Origin: CAZDME01 sp964506785 [NCBI: uncultured bacterium]
GTDB lineage: Bacteria; CAZDME01; JAYEMH01
Assembly: GCA_964506785.1 (NCBI GenBank)
Contig: CAZDME010000001.1
Coordinates: 1 to 61,085, forward strand
Direction of reading: 5' to 3'
Length of the DNA: 61,085 nt
Position numbers and translations under genes: made by a program. Positions 23,835-32,831 of the stretch are shown in pieces; position 1 is the first letter of the stretch, and every line of letters starts with the position of its first letter. The notes beneath the pieces were generated by a model. That model worked only from the letters and a program-made list of their open reading frames with translations, made no database searches and had not been told where the DNA came from.

Positions 23835-24704
23835 ATGTATGGGATGAAAGGTTTAGTATCGGCAGCGCTAATTGTATCTATTGGCCTCTTGGCTGGCTGC
23901 GGCCGGAAAGCAAAAGAAGTTGCAGCAGTAGTTAATGGAAAGAAAATTTTAGTTTCTGAATTTAAAGATAAACTTAGCCGGATGCCCGCTTATTTTCAGC
24001 AAAACGACATTCAGCGACGGAAATTTCTGGAAAGTCTCATTGACCGGGAAATTCTTCTGGCGGAAGCCAGGAGGAAAGGCTTGGCTAAAAACAAAGCAGT
24101 CAAGGATCGGCTGAATATTGCTTTAGACCAGATTTTAATCGAAGAATTGGTTAAAACGGCTGTTCCTGAAATAACAGTTAATGATGAAACGCTGCAAAGA
24201 TATTACGAGACTAATAAAGGTACCTTTATCGAGCCGGAAAAAGTTCGGGTAAGTCAAATTTTAATCCGTTCGGCTAAAGAGGGGGCGGATATTTTAAAGC
24301 AATTAAAAGAAGGGAAGGATTTTGAGGCTCTTGCCCGGACAAAGTCTATTAGCCCCGATGCCAGCCGAGGCGGAGATATTGGATTTTTCGGCCGCGGGGA
24401 GATGCTACCGGAATTTGAGAAAGCTGCGTTTAGTTTACAAAAAGGGGAAATTAGCAGTATCATTAAATCTCCCTTTGGCTACCATATCTTGAAAGTAACC
24501 GACAAGAAAGAAAAAGGGCAGAAAAGTTTTTCTGAAGCAAAGGAAGAGATTAAAGCAATTTTAAGGCAGAAACAGCAAAGAGAAGATTTGGATGCCTGGT
24601 TTAAAGAATTGAAAAAAAAGGCAAAGATTAAAATAAACGAGGAGTTTTTGGCCCCAAAGCCTGAAGATGAGAGTAAAGATACAGCCGGAGAGCAAAAGCA
24701 GTAA
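23835..24704 (+). CDS. Periplasmic parvulin-type peptidyl-prolyl isomerase lipoprotein
   Basis: Folding factor for exported proteins, PrsA/SurA-like. From ATG 23835 it is 289 aa, with a signal peptide and lipobox LAGC, a SurA-N-like chaperone region (about 30-130) beginning VNGKKILVSEFKDKL, and one PpiC rotamase domain (about 145-240, VRVSQILIRS, DASRGGDIGFFGRGEMLPEF, PFGYHILKV). The Shine-Dalgarno AGGAAATT sits just upstream; ATG 23844 is an alternative. The upstream repeat frame has been excluded. A second PPIase follows at once. Confidence 0.9.
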   Translation: MYGMKGLVSAALIVSIGLLAGCGRKAKEVAAVVNGKKILVSEFKDKLSRMPAYFQQNDIQRRKFLESLIDREILLAEARRKGLAKNKAVKDRLNIALDQILIEELVKTAVPEITVNDETLQRYYETNKGTFIEPEKVRVSQILIRSAKEGADILKQLKEGKDFEALARTKSISPDASRGGDIGFFGRGEMLPEFEKAAFSLQKGEISSIIKSPFGYHILKVTDKKEKGQKSFSEAKEEIKAILRQKQQREDLDAWFKELKKKAKIKINEEFLAPKPEDESKDTAGEQKQ

Positions 24705-24705
24705 A

Positions 24706-25713
24706 ATGGAACCTATTCAAAGAAATAACGGGTTTAATTTCCCGCGGCAATCGGCAGGATTTTTTAAAAGTTTTTTCGTTTTACTTCTGTGCATACAATT
24801 TTTCTTTTCTCCCGATTTAAAAGGAGAAGTTATAGACCGGGTGCTTGCCGTAGTTAACGGGGAGATAATTACCGAAAGCGAGCTTGAAGCGGCCCTCATT
24901 CCTCTTGAACTTCAGTATGAGCAAACAGTAAAATCAAAGAGGGAACTCAGGCAGAAGTTAAAAGAGGCAAAAAAGCTAACTTTAGAGCAGTTGATTGAAA
25001 ACAAAATATTGCTTCAAAAGGCTCAAGAAGAAAAGATTCAAATAGCCAAAGAGGAAAAGGATAAGTTAATCGAAGATATTAAAAGGAGCTTCGCCACACC
25101 AGAGAAATTTAAAGAATGGCTCAAGGCCCAGCAATTAACCGAACGGACCTTAAAAGAACGGCTCATTGAACGGGAAGTTATCCGCAAATTGATTAATAAG
25201 GAACTGCGGCCAGGCATTCAGATTAGTCCCGAAGAGGTAAAAAAGTTTTATGAAGATAATAAAGAGAAATTCAAAGATGATGCCCAGGTTAACCTGGGTT
25301 ATATTCTGATTAAAGGGCCGCCTGAGAGAGAAGAAAGTGAGGCAGAAATTTTAATCAGCCAGGTCTGGGCGAAACTTTCCGAAGGAATGGATTTTAATCT
25401 TCTGGTTAAGGAATATTCAGACGGGCCCAAGAAGTTTAACGGTGGAGAATGGGGATTTGTTAATATTCAAACCTTGCCCCCTGAACTGCGTGAACTTGTT
25501 GAAAAATTAGAAGTGGGAGAAATAAGCGAAATTATCCGCACCCCCTCAGGATTTAATGTTTTGAGGCTCACCGGGAAAAAGGACGCAAGACAGCAGGAGC
25601 TTTCTGAAGTAGAAGATTTAATCGAAGAGCAGATTTTCCGCAGCAAATTAGAAATAAAATACCAGCCCTGGCTGGATGAACTTAAAGAAGAGGCCTATAT
25701 CGAACGGAAATAA
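24706..25713 (+). CDS. SurA-like periplasmic chaperone / PPIase
   Basis: A 335-aa exported protein: a signal peptide (about 18-42, internal because the N-terminus has a charged ~18-residue extension), SurA N-terminal domain (RVLAVVNGEIITESELEAAL), helical chaperone core, and one PpiC domain (about 205-300, VNLGYILIKG, FNGGEWGFVNIQTLPPEL, PSGFNVLRL). SurA proper has two PPIase domains; this has one. ATG is 1 bp after the preceding stop, so the pair is one operon. A role in outer-membrane protein assembly is inferred. Confidence 0.9.
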   Translation: MEPIQRNNGFNFPRQSAGFFKSFFVLLLCIQFFFSPDLKGEVIDRVLAVVNGEIITESELEAALIPLELQYEQTVKSKRELRQKLKEAKKLTLEQLIENKILLQKAQEEKIQIAKEEKDKLIEDIKRSFATPEKFKEWLKAQQLTERTLKERLIEREVIRKLINKELRPGIQISPEEVKKFYEDNKEKFKDDAQVNLGYILIKGPPEREESEAEILISQVWAKLSEGMDFNLLVKEYSDGPKKFNGGEWGFVNIQTLPPELRELVEKLEVGEISEIIRTPSGFNVLRLTGKKDARQQELSEVEDLIEEQIFRSKLEIKYQPWLDELKEEAYIERK

Positions 25714-25717
25714 TTAG

Positions 25718-27181
25718 ATGGAATTAAACGAACTAACGGCTCATCAGCTCCGGGATAAAATCAAGAAGAAAGAAATTCAAGCGGCCGATATATTAGAAAG
25801 TGTTTTTCGAAGAATCAACCAGGTAGAAAAAAAAATTGCTGCCTTTATTTCGTTAGATAAAGAAAAAGCGGAAAAGGCTATTTTTTCTTTAGAAGAAGGA
25901 AAAAACATTAAAGGAGTTTCTTATCTTTACGCTATCCCCATGGCGGTTAAAGATAATATCTGCGTTAAAGATGGGAGGACAAGCTGTGCTTCGCGCATTT
26001 TATCTTCCTTCACCTCCCCTTATTCAGCGACAATAGTTGAACGATTGGAAGACTCCGGCGCAATTATCTTTGGGAAAACTAATCTTGACGAATTTGCCAT
26101 GGGGTCTTCTACAGAAACTTCCTGTTTCGGCCCCAGCCGCAATCCCTGGGATATTGAGGTTATTCCGGGCGGGTCAAGCGGCGGCAGCGCAGCTGCTGTG
26201 GCTGCCGATGAAACGATTGCCGCGATTGGTTCAGATACCGGCGGCTCTATCCGCCAGCCAGCGGCTTGCTGTGGTGTGGTCGGGATGAAACCCAGTTATG
26301 GTTTAGTTTCTCGATATGGACTGGTTGCCTTTGCCTCCTCCCTGGATCAAATCGGCCCGATAACTAAGGATGTTTATGACGCCGCTTTGCTTTTAAATGT
26401 CCTGGCTGGCTCGGATGGGCGCGATTCTACTTCCATCCCCAATTTACCCAATAGAGATTATACCCGGGCTCTCCTGACCGGGGTAAAAGGCATGAAAATC
26501 GGCCTGCCTAAAGAATATTTTTTGCCCGGTTTGAGCAGTGAGGTGGAAAAGGCAGTAAGGGAGGCGGTCGGTTTATTAGAAAAATCAGGGGCGGAAATTA
26601 AAGAAATTTCTCTTCCTCATACCGAATATTGTCTGCCGGTTTATTATATCATCGCTACCGCTGAAGCCAGTGCCAACCTGGCGCGTTATGACGGCGTCAG
26701 GTACGGATATAGAAAAGAAGGGAAGATGAATTTGACAGCGATGTATGAAAAGACTCGCGGTGAAGGCTTTGGCGAGGAGGTAAAGCGGAGGATTATGCTG
26801 GGAACTTATGCCCTTTCGGCCGGATATTATGAAGCTTATTATCTCAAGGCACAGAAAGTAAGGGCCCTGATAAAAAACGATTTTGATGAGGCCTTTAAAA
26901 AAGTAGAAGCGATTATTACCCCGACGATACCCACCCCGGCCTTTAAAATCGGAGAAAAAACCGATGATCCCCTGCAAATGTATCTTTCTGATATTTTTAC
27001 TATTTCGGTTAATTTAGCCGGGCTTCCGGCTATTTCTATTCCCTGCGGCTTCAGCCAAGCCGGCCTTCCCATTGGCCTGCAGATTATCGGGCCTTATTTG
27101 GGGGAGGAGAAAGTTTTAAAACTGGCTTATGCCTATGAGAAAGAGACCGATTGGCATCAACGGAAACCCAGGCTTTCGTGA
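25718..27181 (+). CDS. gatA: Asp-tRNA(Asn)/Glu-tRNA(Gln) amidotransferase subunit A
   Basis: Amidase subunit that releases ammonia from glutamine for the GatCAB transamidation route to Gln-tRNA and Asn-tRNA. 487 aa with amidase-signature residues: AVKDNI (catalytic Lys), GGSSGGSAAAVAA (cis-Ser) and GSDTGGSIRQPA (nucleophilic Ser). Full length. Starts 4 bp after the SurA-like gene, and gatB follows after a repeat-filled gap. No gatC is visible before gatA, its common place. Confidence 0.96.
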   Translation: MELNELTAHQLRDKIKKKEIQAADILESVFRRINQVEKKIAAFISLDKEKAEKAIFSLEEGKNIKGVSYLYAIPMAVKDNICVKDGRTSCASRILSSFTSPYSATIVERLEDSGAIIFGKTNLDEFAMGSSTETSCFGPSRNPWDIEVIPGGSSGGSAAAVAADETIAAIGSDTGGSIRQPAACCGVVGMKPSYGLVSRYGLVAFASSLDQIGPITKDVYDAALLLNVLAGSDGRDSTSIPNLPNRDYTRALLTGVKGMKIGLPKEYFLPGLSSEVEKAVREAVGLLEKSGAEIKEISLPHTEYCLPVYYIIATAEASANLARYDGVRYGYRKEGKMNLTAMYEKTRGEGFGEEVKRRIMLGTYALSAGYYEAYYLKAQKVRALIKNDFDEAFKKVEAIITPTIPTPAFKIGEKTDDPLQMYLSDIFTISVNLAGLPAISIPCGFSQAGLPIGLQIIGPYLGEEKVLKLAYAYEKETDWHQRKPRLS

Positions 27182-27223
27182 AAAAGGAATAAGTTAATAA
27201 TGAGCAACGAAACCCCCGCCATT

Positions 27224-27248
27224 TTATCACACTTACGAAGTGTGATAA
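27224..27248. repeat. Dispersed RAYT-type palindrome, copy 5
   Basis: Arms TTATCACACTT and AAGTGTGATAA, loop ACG. Followed by the conserved tail AAGTGTGGTGTTTTCTGCTT then TAAACGAG, merging with a GATAACG array. Confidence 0.92.
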
Positions 27249-27267
27249 AAGTGTGGTGTTTTCTGCT

Positions 27268-27323
27268 TTAAACGAGACAATGTGATAACGGGACAACGAG
27301 ATAACGAGCAACGGGATAACGGG
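27268..27323. repeat. GATAACG-type heptamer array
   Basis: AACGAGAC AATGTGAT AACGGGAC AACGAGAT AACGAGC AACGGGAT AACGGG. It runs right up to the gatB start codon, so the gatB ribosome-binding region is itself made of repeat. Confidence 0.85.
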
Positions 27324-28802
27324 ATGACGAATTATCAAGTAGTTATTGGTTTAGAGGTTCATCTTCAGTTAAAAACGGAATCAAAAATTTTCTGCGGCTG
27401 CTCGGCTGAATATAACCTTGAACCTAATATTCAGGGTTGCCCAGTTTGTGCGGGTTTGCCCGGGGTGCTCCCGGTTTTAAACGAAAAAGCCAAACGCTTT
27501 ACTTTAATGGCGGCACTGGCCTTAAATTGTAAAATAAATCCCTTTTCCAGTTTTTCCCGCAAGCAATATTTTTATCCGGATTTGCCTAAGAATTACCAGA
27601 TTTCCCAGTACGATTTACCCGTGGCCGAAAATGGAAGCCTGGAAGTTGAAATAGGAGGGAAAATAAAGAAAATCGGGATTACCAGGGTTCATTTAGAAGA
27701 GGATGCCGGAAAACTTTTGCACTATATCGGCTCGCGGGCCTTGGAGCACAGCCTGGTTGATTTAAACCGTTCCGGACTGCCTCTTTTGGAAATTGTCAGC
27801 GAGCCGGATATGTATTCCTCGGAGGAGGCCTTTAGCTATCTGCAAGAGTTAAAGTCACTCATCCAGTATATCGGGGTAAGCGATTGTAATATGGAAGAAG
27901 GCAGCCTTCGCTGCGATGCCAATATTTCCATAAGAAAGGACAAAACCCATGTCTTGGGGGTAAAAACAGAACTTAAAAACATGAATTCTTTTCGGGCGGT
28001 AAAAAAAGCCCTGGATTATGAGGTAAAAAGGCAAAAAGAAGTTTTATCTCAAAGGAAAAAAATTGTCCAGGAAACCAGGCTCTGGGATGAAAAAGAAGGA
28101 ATTACTCATCCAATGCGGCGCAAGGAAGAAGCTCACGATTACCGTTATTTCCCCGAGCCGGACTTATTGCCCCTCTTGACAGATAAGGCGGAAATAGAAG
28201 AAATAAAAAAGACCCTTCCGGAGCTGCCGGCCCAACGAAGAAAGCGCTTCCAGGGCCAATATAGTTTATCGGCTTACGATGTTTCTGTTATTACCTCTGA
28301 GAAAGAATTGTCGGATTTTTATGAAGATGTCGTTAAGGAATATGCCAAGAAAGAAAAATTAAAACCAGAGATTCACAAAAAAATAGCCAACTGGATTATG
28401 GGGGATTTTAAAGCCCGGCTTAAAGACCAAAAGATTAGTGTCCTTGAATTACCAGTTAGCGCCCGTCATTTATCTGATTTAGTTAAATTGATTGAAGACG
28501 GGAAAATTAACCTCCGGCAGGCTAAAGAGGTTTTAAAAGAAATGATGGAAGAAAAATCTAAAGAAACGCCTTTACCCTCTGTTATCATCGGACAGAAAGG
28601 GGTGGGGCAAATTAGCGACCAAGGTGCCATAAAAGAGATTATCCGAGAAGTGATTGATGAAAATAAAAAAGCAGCTGAACGCTTGCGGCAGGGGGAGGAA
28701 AAAGTTTTAGGATATCTCATCGGGCAGGTAATGAAGAAAACTCAAGGGAAGGCGAACCCCAGCTTAATTAATAAAATTTTGAAAGAAGAACTTGCTTCGT
28801 AA
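27324..28802 (+). CDS. gatB: Asp-tRNA(Asn)/Glu-tRNA(Gln) amidotransferase subunit B
   Basis: Kinase/tRNA-binding subunit of GatCAB, which phosphorylates and amidates Glu-tRNA(Gln). From ATG 27324 it is 492 aa starting MTNYQVVIGLEVHLQLKT, the family N-terminus. The zinc site is visible as FCGC and CPVC, followed by GLPGVLPVLN and KNYFYPDLPKNYQISQ-like sequence (KQYFYPDLPKNYQISQYD). The C-terminal GatB/Yqey tail domain is present (VIGQKGVGQISDQGAI, ANPSLINKILKE). Earlier in-frame ATG 27282 would translate repeat DNA. Confidence 0.96.
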   Translation: MTNYQVVIGLEVHLQLKTESKIFCGCSAEYNLEPNIQGCPVCAGLPGVLPVLNEKAKRFTLMAALALNCKINPFSSFSRKQYFYPDLPKNYQISQYDLPVAENGSLEVEIGGKIKKIGITRVHLEEDAGKLLHYIGSRALEHSLVDLNRSGLPLLEIVSEPDMYSSEEAFSYLQELKSLIQYIGVSDCNMEEGSLRCDANISIRKDKTHVLGVKTELKNMNSFRAVKKALDYEVKRQKEVLSQRKKIVQETRLWDEKEGITHPMRRKEEAHDYRYFPEPDLLPLLTDKAEIEEIKKTLPELPAQRRKRFQGQYSLSAYDVSVITSEKELSDFYEDVVKEYAKKEKLKPEIHKKIANWIMGDFKARLKDQKISVLELPVSARHLSDLVKLIEDGKINLRQAKEVLKEMMEEKSKETPLPSVIIGQKGVGQISDQGAIKEIIREVIDENKKAAERLRQGEEKVLGYLIGQVMKKTQGKANPSLINKILKEELAS

Positions 28803-28904
28803 TTTTTACCCGCCAGCGGTGGGCTTGTCCGCCAATGGCGGGACTGCCCACCCGGCATGAATCGAAAAAAGGAGATAAGCGGATAGCAAAATCAGGAGAA
28901 AATA

Positions 28905-29756
28905 ATGGCCATAACAGAAAAGAAACTCAAGGAATTAGAGAAAAAATGCAATCAGATTCGCTGTGAAGTCTTGAAGATGCTTAACCGTGCTCGTTCCGGG
29001 CACATTGGCGGTTCACTTTCCTGTATTGAATTGATTGTTGCTCTTTATTACCACCTCATGCGCCATCATCCCAAGGATCCCGATTGGCCCGGACGGGACC
29101 GTTTTCATCTTTCCAAGGGGCATGCGGCTCCCACCTGGTATGCGGTGCTGGCCGATTTAGGTTATTTTTCTAAAGAAGAACTAAAAAGCCTGCGGTCTCT
29201 GGGCAGTATCTTACAGGGACATCCGGATATGACGCGTACTCCCGGGGTAGAAATGACCAGTGGTTCTTTGGGACAGGGATTATCAGTCGCCATGGGTATG
29301 GCTTTAGCCGCCAAATTAGACCGGAAGGATTCCCGGATCTATGTATTATTAGGTGACGGAGAAATACAGGAGGGCCAAATCTGGGAAGCGGCTATGAGTG
29401 CCGGACATTATAAACTGGATAATCTTTCCGCTTTCGTTGATTATAACAAACTGCAGATAGACGGTAAACTTGCCGAGATTATTGATATCGAACCTTTAAA
29501 GGACAAGTGGCGTTCTTTTAATTGGGAGGTTTTCGAAATAGATGGGCATGACATAAGGGCGATTGTTTCGGCCTGCGAGAAGGCCAAGAAGGTGAAAGGC
29601 CGGCCAACAATGATTATTGCCCATACGGTAAAGGGCAAAGGAATCAGCTTTATGGAAGATGTGGTCGATTATCATGGAGTTGTCCCGACGGATGAAGAAT
29701 GTGCCTGCGCTCTTGAAGAGTTGAAAGATAAAAAAGATAAAAAGGATAAAGATTAA
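28905..29756 (+). CDS. Transketolase, N-terminal subunit
   Basis: Thiamine-diphosphate-binding half of a split transketolase (pentose phosphate pathway). 283 aa with RSGHIGGSLSCIELIVALY, FHLSKGHAAPTWYAVL, and the TPP/Mg motif GDGEIQEGQIWEA to YNKLQIDG. Ends with a Lys/Asp-rich tail (KDKKDKKDKD). The C-terminal half is the next gene. The 100-bp gap before it holds an imperfect palindrome of CCCGCCA/TGGCGGG type (about 28808-28852). Confidence 0.95.
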   Translation: MAITEKKLKELEKKCNQIRCEVLKMLNRARSGHIGGSLSCIELIVALYYHLMRHHPKDPDWPGRDRFHLSKGHAAPTWYAVLADLGYFSKEELKSLRSLGSILQGHPDMTRTPGVEMTSGSLGQGLSVAMGMALAAKLDRKDSRIYVLLGDGEIQEGQIWEAAMSAGHYKLDNLSAFVDYNKLQIDGKLAEIIDIEPLKDKWRSFNWEVFEIDGHDIRAIVSACEKAKKVKGRPTMIIAHTVKGKGISFMEDVVDYHGVVPTDEECACALEELKDKKDKKDKD

Positions 29757-29810
29757 ATTAGGGAGTGGATGCGGGATATTTCTTAAAAAGGTAAAAATAA
29801 AGAGGAAAGG

Positions 29811-30788
29811 ATGAATAAAAAAATGGAATTTATCTCCTGCCGCGATATTTATGCATCGACGCTTATTGATTTAGGAAAGACCAATAAAGATATTGTTGTT
29901 CTTGATGCCGATTTGGCTAAATCTACCCGCACCTTAAAATTTGGGAAAGTTTTTCCTGATCGGTTTTTTGACTTAGGTGTGGCTGAACAAAATATGATGG
30001 GGGTAGCGGCTGGTTTAGCGGCTTCCGGCAAAACAGCCTTCGCCAGCTCTTTTGCTATGTTTGCCTCGGGCCGGGCCTGGGAGCAAATTCGCAATACCAT
30101 AGCTTATTCTAACCTTAATGTAAAAATTTTTGTTACCCACGGAGGCATATCCGTTGGCGGCGATGGTTCCAGCCACCAATCCTTAGAAGATATCGCCTTA
30201 ATGCGGGTTTTGCCGCAAATGAGGGTACTTGTTCCTTTAGACGGTTATGAAACGGAAAAAGCCGTCCGTCTGGCCGCCAAATCTCCCGGACCTTTCTATA
30301 TCAGGGTCAGCCGGGAGAAGGTGCCGCAATTGACCAAAAAAGGGGATAAGTTCATTTTGGGGAAAAGCAGTTTACTTCATCCTGGAGGAGATGTGACCAT
30401 TATTGCCTATGGGTTAATGGCCTTCGAGGGTTTAAAGGCAGAGAAAATTTTAGCCCAGGAAGGTATTAGTGTCCGCCTCATTAATATGTCAACTATAAAA
30501 CCCATTGATGAGGAGGCAATTCTCCAGGCCGCCGAAGAGACCGGATTAATTGTTACCGCCGAGGAGCATTCAATAATTGGCGGTTTGGGAAGCGCGGTGG
30601 CTGAGTTTCTATCAGAAAAAAATCCCACCCCGGTCATTCGTATCGGCACCCGGGATAGATTTGGCCAGTCCGGCGCGCCGCGGGATCTTTTTGCCGAATA
30701 TCATTTACTGGCCAAGGATATCGTTGCCGCCGTAAAAAAAGGATTGAAAATCAAAACTTCCGCCAAAAAGAGCGGCGTAGAGGCTTAG
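29811..30788 (+). CDS. Transketolase, C-terminal subunit
   Basis: Pyrimidine-binding and C-terminal half of split transketolase, 325 aa: FISCRDIYASTLIDLGK, DLGVAEQNMMGVAAGLA, FVTHGGISVGGDGSSHQSLEDIALMR in pieces, and a Transketolase_C domain with TAEEHSIIGGLGSAVAEFL. ATG start, GAGGAAAGG upstream, 54 bp after the N-terminal subunit. The two should form one enzyme of a2b2 type. Confidence 0.95.
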   Translation: MNKKMEFISCRDIYASTLIDLGKTNKDIVVLDADLAKSTRTLKFGKVFPDRFFDLGVAEQNMMGVAAGLAASGKTAFASSFAMFASGRAWEQIRNTIAYSNLNVKIFVTHGGISVGGDGSSHQSLEDIALMRVLPQMRVLVPLDGYETEKAVRLAAKSPGPFYIRVSREKVPQLTKKGDKFILGKSSLLHPGGDVTIIAYGLMAFEGLKAEKILAQEGISVRLINMSTIKPIDEEAILQAAEETGLIVTAEEHSIIGGLGSAVAEFLSEKNPTPVIRIGTRDRFGQSGAPRDLFAEYHLLAKDIVAAVKKGLKIKTSAKKSGVEA

Positions 30789-30868
30789 CTGATTGCTCAT
30801 AGCTCTTAGTGGATAACTAACTAATCTTTTTTCGTCTAACCATGAGCCATGAGCAAAGAGCAAACAGC
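30785..30868. repeat. GCTCATA-type heptamer array
   Basis: GCTGATT GCTCATA GCTCTTA GTGGATA, then CCATGAG CCATGAG CAAAGAG CAAACAG. The array starts at the transketolase stop codon. Confidence 0.75.
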
Positions 30869-30884
30869 CAGGGGGAGTTAGGAG

Positions 30885-30932
30885 ACAAACTGTAAACTGT
30901 CCACTGTACACTGTTAACTGGAAACTTAACCC
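30885..30932. repeat. ACTGTAA-type heptamer array
   Basis: ACTGTAA ACTGTCC ACTGTAC ACTGTTA ACTGGAA ACTTAAC: six units in perfect 7-bp register, the reverse complement of the ACAGTTT family. It ends at the ftsX-like start. Confidence 0.85.
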
Positions 30933-31457
30933 ATGTCCATCAAATACAGCCTAAGGCTTCTTAATATTATTACCGCGGTGGTTCTTTTAATTTTCTCTTC
31001 CTTTATGATTATTAAACTGAACAAAGCTGCCAATACCATAGAAACATTGGTTTTCCTAAAGGATGATTTAAGCAAGGAGGAGATTGAAGGGTTAAAAATG
31101 CGCCTCAAGGCCTTTAAAGGGATAAAAACAATAAAATTTTCTCATCCCGATGAAACTCTCAAAATGTGGACAAAAACCATAGAGAGAAAAAAACTTTTAG
31201 AAATTATTGATACAAACCCATTTCCGCCTCTTTTCCGAATCCAACTAAAAAAAGGAAAAAGCCTGAGAAGCCTTTACCGGATGAGGACCACCCTCGAACA
31301 AATTTCCGGGATCAAGAAAGTTGAGTATGGCGGAAGGCGGACGGAAGAGGTAATCAAGCGGACCCAGAGATATCTTTTTGCCTTTATTGTTGCCTTTTTT
31401 GCCGCTTTAATAAATATTTTAGACCATGTTTTTATCACCTATTATACGCGGAAGTAG
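30933..31457 (+). CDS. Truncated FtsX-like protein
   Basis: A 174-aa protein with an N-terminal membrane helix (about 8-28), an FtsX-type extracellular domain (about 30-140, VFLKDDLSKEEIEGL, PPLFRIQLKKG, ISGIKKVEYGG) and one more hydrophobic segment (about 147-165). Normal FtsX is near 300 aa with three membrane helices after this domain; here the frame stops at the first of them. No ftsE lies upstream. The next gene is an EnvC-like M23 protein, which FtsX would recruit. It may be a mini-FtsX adaptor or a decayed gene. Confidence 0.75.
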   Translation: MSIKYSLRLLNIITAVVLLIFSSFMIIKLNKAANTIETLVFLKDDLSKEEIEGLKMRLKAFKGIKTIKFSHPDETLKMWTKTIERKKLLEIIDTNPFPPLFRIQLKKGKSLRSLYRMRTTLEQISGIKKVEYGGRRTEEVIKRTQRYLFAFIVAFFAALINILDHVFITYYTRK

Positions 31458-31488
31458 AAAAAAACGGGCACTCTCCGTTTTTCATAAA

Positions 31489-32661
31489 ATGAAAAGCTGC
31501 TTGTTCTATTGTCTAATTATATTTGCAGGTTTGTTTTTTGATTTCCCTTTTCTTTATGCCGCCGATAAGGTCCGAGACCCCGGGGGGCAGGTCTCGCACA
31601 AAGACATTATTGAAAAGAAAAAGAATCTAGGCACCCTGCAAAAGAAGATGGAGGAATATGAAAGGAAAAAAAGACGGGCGCAGGGGAAAGAAAAGGTGGT
31701 AACAAGGGACTTAAAAAAAATTAGCGCTGACCTTAAAGCCCGCCAGAAAGAAATATCTATCTATGCTTGGAATTTAGGGAAAAATAAGAGAGAAGAGGAA
31801 TTATTACTGGCTTCTTTCCAAAAAATAGCTGATAAAAAACGGCAATTGACCGAACAGTTAATTAAGGAGGTAAAAATTAGATTCAAAGAAAGCCTCATCC
31901 CCCAGTTTATTGCCTTCCCCTCTGATTTAGGAAGTTTAACCATTCAAGATGAGCTTGATTATCTATTTGACTCCTCTATCGTTTCTTTCGGCCAAAACCT
32001 GAACCAAAAACTGAGTAACAAAGAAGAAGAAAAAGAAAAGCTGGAAAGATACCGCGATATAGAACTTACCTATAAAAAAATTGCCGAGGAAAAGGAGGAA
32101 AAAGCTAAAAGCCTTCATAAGAAAAAGAAAAAGCTTTTAACCCGCTACCAGAAGGAAAAAAAGGAACACGATAGGAAGATTAAGGAATTCAAGGAGCAGA
32201 TGTTTTCCTTGGAACAAATGATTAAAGCTCTTGAGAAGACGCAGCGGCTGACTCGGGGTTTTCGCGGCGGTTATTTCCGGAAAAGTAAAGGGAAACTATT
32301 TATGCCGGTAGATGGCCAGATTCTTAAGGTCCGTTATGGGAAAAGCACCAATATCTATAAAGGGATAATGATAAAAGCCCCCCGGGGAAAAGGAGTAGTT
32401 TGTGTGGCCGATGGGAAGGTGATGTATGGAGATTGGTTCCGGGGGTTTGGCAATATTCTCATCATTGATCATGGCGGCGGCTATTCAACCCTGTATGCCC
32501 ATCTGGAGGAGACGATGGTTGAGAAAGACGATCTGGTAAAGGAAGGACAGGTTATCGCTGCGGTAGGCGATACCGGTTCGTTAACGACTGAACCCAGGCT
32601 TTATTTTGAAATCCGCCGCTATGGCGAGTCTTTGAATCCTTTGGAATGGCTTAAAAAATAA
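31489..32661 (+). CDS. EnvC-like murein hydrolase activator (coiled coil plus M23)
   Basis: A 390-aa exported protein that by analogy activates septal amidases. ATG 31489 gives a signal peptide (about 1-25); ATG 31426, overlapping the FtsX-like gene, is an alternative. A long coiled coil (about 35-265, rich in K/E) leads to an M23/LytM domain (about 280-388). The domain has SKGKLFMPVDGQILKV and HGGGYSTLYAHL, but the zinc ligands are not those of an active peptidase (KAPRGKGV where HxxxD is expected, LYFEIR where HxHxE is expected). It is therefore probably a degenerate LytM activator like EnvC. Confidence 0.88.
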   Translation: MKSCLFYCLIIFAGLFFDFPFLYAADKVRDPGGQVSHKDIIEKKKNLGTLQKKMEEYERKKRRAQGKEKVVTRDLKKISADLKARQKEISIYAWNLGKNKREEELLLASFQKIADKKRQLTEQLIKEVKIRFKESLIPQFIAFPSDLGSLTIQDELDYLFDSSIVSFGQNLNQKLSNKEEEKEKLERYRDIELTYKKIAEEKEEKAKSLHKKKKKLLTRYQKEKKEHDRKIKEFKEQMFSLEQMIKALEKTQRLTRGFRGGYFRKSKGKLFMPVDGQILKVRYGKSTNIYKGIMIKAPRGKGVVCVADGKVMYGDWFRGFGNILIIDHGGGYSTLYAHLEETMVEKDDLVKEGQVIAAVGDTGSLTTEPRLYFEIRRYGESLNPLEWLKK

Positions 32662-32663
32662 AT

Positions 32664-32816
32664 ACCGTTATCCCGTTGTTCGTTATTTCGTCAACGAGAT
32701 AACGGGATATTTCAATGCCGTTTCAATGCGGGTTTGAAATTTGAGTTTGGGATTATTAGCTTGGAATTTGTCTTACGAGAAAACGAGATAACGGGATAAC
32801 GCAATAACGGTTTTTA
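32664..32816. repeat. GATAACG-type heptamer array, head-to-head
   Basis: CGTTATCC CGTTGTT CGTTATTT CGTC, then AACGAGAT AACGGGAT; after a gap AACGAGAT AACGGGAT AACGCAAT AACGG. The first part is two facing arrays that could pair. No gene; ctpA follows. Confidence 0.8.
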
Positions 32817-32831
32817 AGGGGAGGAGATGAA

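Noticed and set aside
28803-28904. Terminator after gatB
   Set aside because: The CCCGCCA/TGGCGGG palindrome has no T tract and looks like another intergenic palindrome.
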